Source of the DNA: Amorphochlora amoebiformis
Taxonomy: Eukaryota > Cercozoa > Chlorarachniophyceae
NCBI GenBank assembly: GCA_054601695.1
Contig: BAAHQB010000053.1
Coordinates: forward strand, 124,001-188,000
Reading direction: 5' to 3'
Length of the DNA: 64,000 bases
Shown: in pieces, positions 1-64,000 of the stretch
How positions within the stretch are numbered: position 1 is the first letter of the stretch
Layout: each line of letters starts with the position of its first letter
Position numbers and translations under genes: made by a program
Notes under the pieces: model-generated
Seen by the model: only the letters and a program-made list of their open reading frames with translations
The model's database searches: none
What the model was told of the DNA's origin: nothing

Positions 1-325
1 ACGTATATATGTATGTTACGTATATATGTATGTTACGTATATATGTATGTTACGTATATATGTATGTTACGTATATATGTATGTTACGTATATATGTATG
101 TTACGTATATATGTATGTTACGTATATATGTATGTTACGTATATATGTATGTTACGTATATATGTATGTGACGTATATATGTATGTGACGTATATATGTA
201 TGTTACGTGTATATATATGTATGTTACGTATATATGTATGTTACGTATATATGTGTGTTACTTATATATGTATGTCACGTATATATGTATGTTACGTATA
301 TATGTATGTTACGTATATATGTATA
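1..325. repeat. 17-bp tandem satellite
   Basis: About 18 head-to-tail copies of a 17-bp unit (ACGTATATATGTATGTT) with a few point changes (for example TGACG for TTACG near 170-190). It lies upstream of the first visible beta-adaptin exon, so it is most simply part of that gene's intron. It is open in all frames only because of its composition; no gene is called. Confidence 0.9.
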
Positions 326-369
326 TATGTGAAAGTGTGTCAATATGAATAATGAAAGCATAAACACAT

Positions 370-378
370 TGCATATAC

Positions 379-428
<50 letters not shown>

Positions 429-449
429 GTATATATATATATATTTTAC

Positions 450-520
<71 letters not shown>

Positions 521-556
521 TATATATAATATATATATAAATATATATATATATTC

Positions 557-591
<35 letters not shown>

Positions 592-600
592 TACTATATA
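370..600. repeat. (TA)n microsatellite tract
   Basis: Long TA dinucleotide run with sparse TAAA and TGTA interruptions, filling the rest of the intron before the exon at 655. Nothing else is visible here. Confidence 0.9.
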
Positions 601-654
601 TATAATATATACACATACTACACATATAATACATATGTATATATACATACAAAG

Positions 655-26665
<26,011 letters not shown>

Positions 26666-26805
26666 ACTCCTCCCGATTAATTAATACTAATTTTTCGACT
26701 TGATCATAGATGCTCTTGCAATTTTCGAATGTGTACATACATATGTACGTGTATATAATATGTATATATGTTAATGTGTGTGTACACATACAATCGTAGT
26801 ATTTA

Positions 26806-26866
<61 letters not shown>

Positions 26867-27088
26867 TACGCAGGCGTAAACCGCTATTGTACCGTATGTA
26901 TAGTATACATATCTAGACATATGTACGCTTAGCCCCTACTACACATATACTAGATATATGCCCTAGCACGGTGCATATAAAGCTCTTCAGTGAGGATTAG
27001 TTAGTGTATTAACTATACTGTTCAAAGGTCGTGTGTGTAGGCCATATATATGTTATCAGATCCGCAGTGCGCTAGACCGCTGAGCACT

Positions 27089-27181
<93 letters not shown>

Positions 27182-27315
27182 GTAGCATGTACACTGCTTA
27201 TCGGCGTCGTTCCGATAATTTCTAGAATTTTATCTTTTCGCGTCGTATCAGCTCTGCCTTATTCTAGTTATTGTGTGCAAACAGTAAGCTATCACTGATT
27301 GCTATGCTACGCTTA

Positions 27316-27393
<78 letters not shown>

Positions 27394-28864
27394 ATATATA
27401 TGTATATCATACGTCTAGATAGTGGTTACTACGTTCTCAGAACTTGACTTAGTGCATTCGTTCGTATTCGATCACTTATCCCATTCCATTTTGCCGTGTA
27501 TCTAATAGTATCTGTAGTGTTATGTAGTATATGTTCAGCTATCATCGGTACTATGATATGCGTACGCTAGCTCAATAGGTGTTGTATCCAATGTATGCGT
27601 ACACAGTATACCATATACCCTATACTCACGGCCGGTAGAGTGACGTGCGATAGATAGGAGGTATCCTAAGTGTATTTTATAATATCATTAAAGTGCACTG
27701 CCGGAATTAGGCTTGAGTTCGCACATATACTAGTATATACTAGATATAGTTCCTATGGTCATACGTATACTGCAGTATAAATACGTAAACATACGTATAC
27801 GTATGCATGTCTATGCTATATACCTAGTGTACTGACTCTATTACGGTAATGGTGATTGATGAAAATTTCAAATCATACGTATACGCTGGATGCGTACGTA
27901 CGTATATCTAGCATATGATTCCATTGCCGCCGAATTGGGTCGATGATTGTATACATTGTATATGCATACAGTTTATATACGTATACAGATGAACGGTCGT
28001 CTAACATGTACGTATACGTACACGTACTAGACGTATTGCATGGATTCGTGTAAATTATATTTTATCTAGTTTATATGTCACTGAGTGCTAATTTACCACT
28101 GCCTTCATACCATAGTACTAGACCACTAGTACACGCGTACGTGTGTACGTATCAACAACATCGACAACATTTAGATTGACGGGACATTTTGTTAAATTTG
28201 TAAATTGAGTAAGCTCGACAGTCGCGCCGCGCGCTGCATATATATACACCTACGCATGTATACACTAGATCTAGTAGATACAGCCGACTGAAGGGCTTTC
28301 GATGATCTCAATGATCGATCTCATCGGTGAAGCCTGAGTCTCATATACTTAAGTTTTTAATTTTCTGACTCTACTACCGTCTAGCACAGTAGCAGTGGGT
28401 AAAAGTACACTAGACTCAAGCCTAGGACCTGCTCCCTAGTTAGTTGGGAACCGGCTAGACCGAGTCTAGCGAGTCGACAGTCGCCGCCGTCTACTGTCTA
28501 GACTATGTAAGGTCTTGAGGTTTGAATATGTTTACACATATGCAGATATATATATCTAGATATATATATATATATCTAGATATACAGGGATCCGGAAGAT
28601 ATACGAAGAGATTCTTTAGCTGAGTGGAGAAGAGATCTAAAAGGAGGATGGATTCCTTCCTTGTACGACCGCCACCTGTCTAGTCCGCACACCCAGTCTT
28701 GTGCCTAGTGTGCCTCCTCATCGTCCCCGCCGCTCACCTAGTCTTTCTTTTGCCGCCCACCTAGTCTTCTCTTTCAAACAAATCCCCACACTCTCTTTAT
28801 CTATACGTTTAGTACGTTGTCATATATAGGATTCAAAAACACGATGCTCGTGAGCAGCGTTGCT
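26666..28864. other. Convergent intergenic spacer
   Basis: Lies between the 3' ends of the AP-4 beta gene (+) and the FCP1-like gene (-). It contains two (TA)n runs (about 26812-26864 and 27088-27178, another at 27320-27392) but no telomere-type repeats. Elsewhere it is unique and unusually rich in short palindromes such as CTAG, GTAC, TATACGTATA and CGTACG. A GACTAGGTGGGCGGC-like word is repeated near 28730-28780. No open frame with exon-like borders was found. Confidence 0.7.
28840..28852 (-). terminator. Hairpin plus T run just after the FCP1-like stop
   Basis: On the minus strand, about 12 nt after the stop codon, CACGA-GCA-TCGTG forms a 5-bp stem followed by TTTTT. It looks like a 3'-end processing or termination hairpin. 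It is short enough to be chance, so this is a weak call. Confidence 0.3.
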
Positions 28865-33464
<4,600 letters not shown>

Positions 33465-34007
33465 TCGACCTGTAACAGAAATCCACTATCACGCCGGATA
33501 TTCAAGCAGAAAAAACTTCAATATGATACAGGATGAACTTTATAGGTGTATATCGCTTGTTAGGCACACCTATCCCTCGCTGTGGACGGAATACTGGTGG
33601 GAAATGTTGTTCCCTGAGACGACACGGACTACGGCAGGTGTTGAAAGGTTAGAAATATTCGGCTCTTATAATGCCTCGCGCTAAAATATTATGAATGATG
33701 AATATTATGTACTATATACCTGGATATCAAACTATAATATCCTAAAACAACGGACGGACGCTCCTAGAAAATTGTTTTGTAGCACGTGTCCATTTGTGAC
33801 AAGGCCGAATATCACATTAAAAGTGCATGCGTGACTACTTGCCGTGTCACTCCTCGTCCCCCGCCAACGGCCGCTGACATGAACCGAGGCTCGTATACGA
33901 AGGTTTGCGAGTCTTTATTGCTCCCTCTACACTCAAATGAAGGATTTAACATGAAAATCTACATATTTCTTTTATTTTTTCGGGCCGGGCGGGCCGGGGG
34001 ATGGGGA
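33465..34007. promoter_or_regulatory. Divergent intergenic region (shared promoter candidate)
   Basis: About 540 bp of mostly unique, GC-richer DNA between the starts of the FCP1-like gene (-) and the coiled-coil gene (+). It is free of the microsatellites and telomere-type repeats seen in introns, as expected if it holds both promoters. A CACGTG-containing word is at 33782-33789. The frame entering the coiled-coil gene stays open upstream to 33786, so its start codon may lie inside this region. Confidence 0.45.
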
Positions 34008-62627
<28,620 letters not shown>

Positions 62628-62637
62628 AATCCAATTG

Positions 62638-63175
62638 ATGTCCTCCTTCCTCGCTACCTTTCTCCGAAACCTTAAACACATGGGAGCCTGCAACGATACT
62701 CTTGAAACCAGCCGCTTCGGCGAATATGATCACAATGGACTGCGAAGCTCGATGGACTTGGCAAAGGAGTCGCAAGTCACTTTCGTAGCCTCAAGGTTCG
62801 AATCGCCTCGCCATTTAAAAGTAAAGTTGTACGTGGAAGAGATCGATGGCTCAGTAGACAAGGGAGCGAGGAGAAGTAAGAATCAACTCACCCATCTTTT
62901 TGGTCATTTGATTTTGTTTGGCGATGTTGGCATTCTAAGGTCTTTCGTTTCCCCCCTGCTTCGCTTGTTTGTTTCCGTTCTGGTCAATTCTCTCTTTGAC
63001 CTATACATAACTCTCAATAGGCTGCCTCCGTCGCAAAGGAAACCGCAGTTTACAGTTTTACCTAGATTCTCCCGACGGGGTTAGGGTTTCAAACGAACTA
63101 AAGAGTGACGGCAAGTCATCCATCCTAGCCTTCATAACGGAGCTCAACAACGAATGTACCATCCGCAATTCCTGA
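62638..63175 (+). CDS. Small unrecognised protein, two exons
   Basis: Exons 62638-62875 and 63021-63175 join in phase 1 across a 145-nt GTAAGA..CAATAG intron without repeats; stop TGA; 130 residues from ATG 62638. The second exon reads SLQFYLDSPDGV and SSILAFITELNNECTIRNS, which looks like a mixed alpha/beta domain; the first has VTFVASRF and VKLYVEEIDG. I cannot name a family. An acceptor-like CCCGGCAG at 62627 stands just before the ATG with an open frame, so upstream exons may exist and this would then be the C-terminal part. Codon use and GC content match the other exons in the window. Confidence 0.5.
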
Positions 63176-63584
63176 CGCAAATATTATCCTTCCATGCTTA
63201 CCATGTTGCCTAAACAGCCAGCATGTTCAATTACTGTAAACTGTGTGTATATATTTACATGTCCTATATACGTGTACATATTTACACGTCCAATATACAT
63301 GCTCCTGCGGGTTACATACCTCAGTGCATATGTACGTGACCGGTGGTCGACGACTTTGCGAACCCCCTTCCAAACATTTACGGTCTTTTCAAATGTTCCC
63401 ACTTGTTATAATCCCGTATGTATACAGTATTTACACTGCTGGTATATACACAGACATACGCAATCATACTCGTACCCACGTGAACATTTGTACTTGATGC
63501 TTTCACGGGTCGTGCACTTTCATGTACATATTTACAAAGTCTAACGATTGTATATAGTCTCTGACTGTTGTATATACTCATCAG
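63176..63584. other. 3' flank of the small gene
   Basis: Unique sequence with two TGTACATATTTACA words and TTTACA-rich phrases. No coding exon was recognised. Confidence 0.4.
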
Positions 63585-63670
63585 GTCAAGAAGCTAGAAG
63601 AATAAGGTCTCGAGGTGTAGAATGCTATTCGAGATGATAACGTATCCCTAGGTGGAGATCTCGCTTAATT
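63585..63670 (+). pseudogene. Exon-like segment interrupted by TAA/TAG
   Basis: Bordered by CATCAG and GTGAGT. The frame reads VKKLEE, TAA, GLEV, TAG, NAIRDDNVSLGGDLA, TAA. The residues look like an amphipathic helix, and each stop is one C-to-T change from a Gln codon. Because the other genes here use TAA and TAG as true stops and never internally, a decayed exon is the simplest reading. Chance cannot be excluded. Confidence 0.4.
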
Positions 63671-64000
63671 GTGAGTCTCTCTAAGATTGTTAATACTCAT
63701 CCTTCACTGGACAAATCGACGGAATTTTAGACTTTGGAATCAAACACTCAACCTCGGCTACAATATGATTTTGGGGCAGTTCTTTTCTTCGGAGTGTGTG
63801 TTTTCGAGGTACCAGACTACTGCTAATAGTTTTTTTTTTTTAATTCTCCTTGTTTTCTTTTATCCAGAAGAAAATGTAGGTAGAGAGAAGAGATTATGTA
63901 TACCTGCATATTATATATAACGTATATATATATAGAGAGAGAGAGAGAAATGTAAATGTAATGTATTGGAGAGCCAGAAAGAAAGACAGATAGAGAAGAG
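63671..64000. other. Right edge, no gene called
   Basis: Unique sequence; a strong acceptor-like T-rich tract ends TTTTATCCAG at about 63867. Nothing after it can be assigned before the window ends in AGAGAG-rich sequence. Confidence 0.4.

Overview
This is nuclear DNA from an intron-rich microbial eukaryote; I do not assign a species. Four protein-coding genes can be assembled by joining short, phase-compatible exons with GT..AG boundaries. Three ends are well supported and each uses a different stop codon (TAG, TGA, TAA), with no in-frame stop inside about 2,100 codons, so the standard genetic code applies. Almost all the rest is simple-sequence DNA: (TA)n runs, CT/GA tracts, TATG and TATGTG arrays, AAT arrays, and long interstitial arrays of the telomere-type hexamer CCCTAA/TTAGGG.

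Layout. 1-654: 17-bp satellite and (TA)n, the upstream intron of gene 1. 655-26665 (+): beta-adaptin gene most like the AP-4 beta subunit, 40 exons averaging about 55 nt, its 5' end left of the window. 26666-28864: tail-to-tail intergenic spacer of distinctive composition. 28865-33464 (-): five-exon FCP1-like RNA polymerase II CTD phosphatase. 33465-34007: head-to-head (divergent) spacer. 34008-60695 (+): a 33-exon gene for an unrecognised coiled-coil protein of about 670 residues. 60696-62627: spacer. 62628-63175 (+): short two-exon gene, unrecognised. 63176-64000: mostly unique sequence with an exon-like segment interrupted by stops.

The main discovery is in the introns. The telomere-type arrays and most simple repeats lie inside introns, and the repeats themselves supply splice signals: introns open with GTTAGGG, carry many CTAAC branch-point-like words in a C/T-rich tract, and close on a one-base variant, CCCTAG. 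(TA)n introns likewise run GTATAT...TATAG. One intron has a head-to-head TTAGGG/CCCTAA junction like a telomere fusion.

A second pattern is that many exons have one to six extra partial copies in the neighbouring intron. In most families only one copy has both a usable acceptor and a usable donor. One family instead yields 48-nt in-frame cassettes. Together this suggests genes being expanded by repeat insertion and microsatellite-linked local duplication while the spliced message is kept. All reading frames were assembled by eye; transcript data would be decisive.
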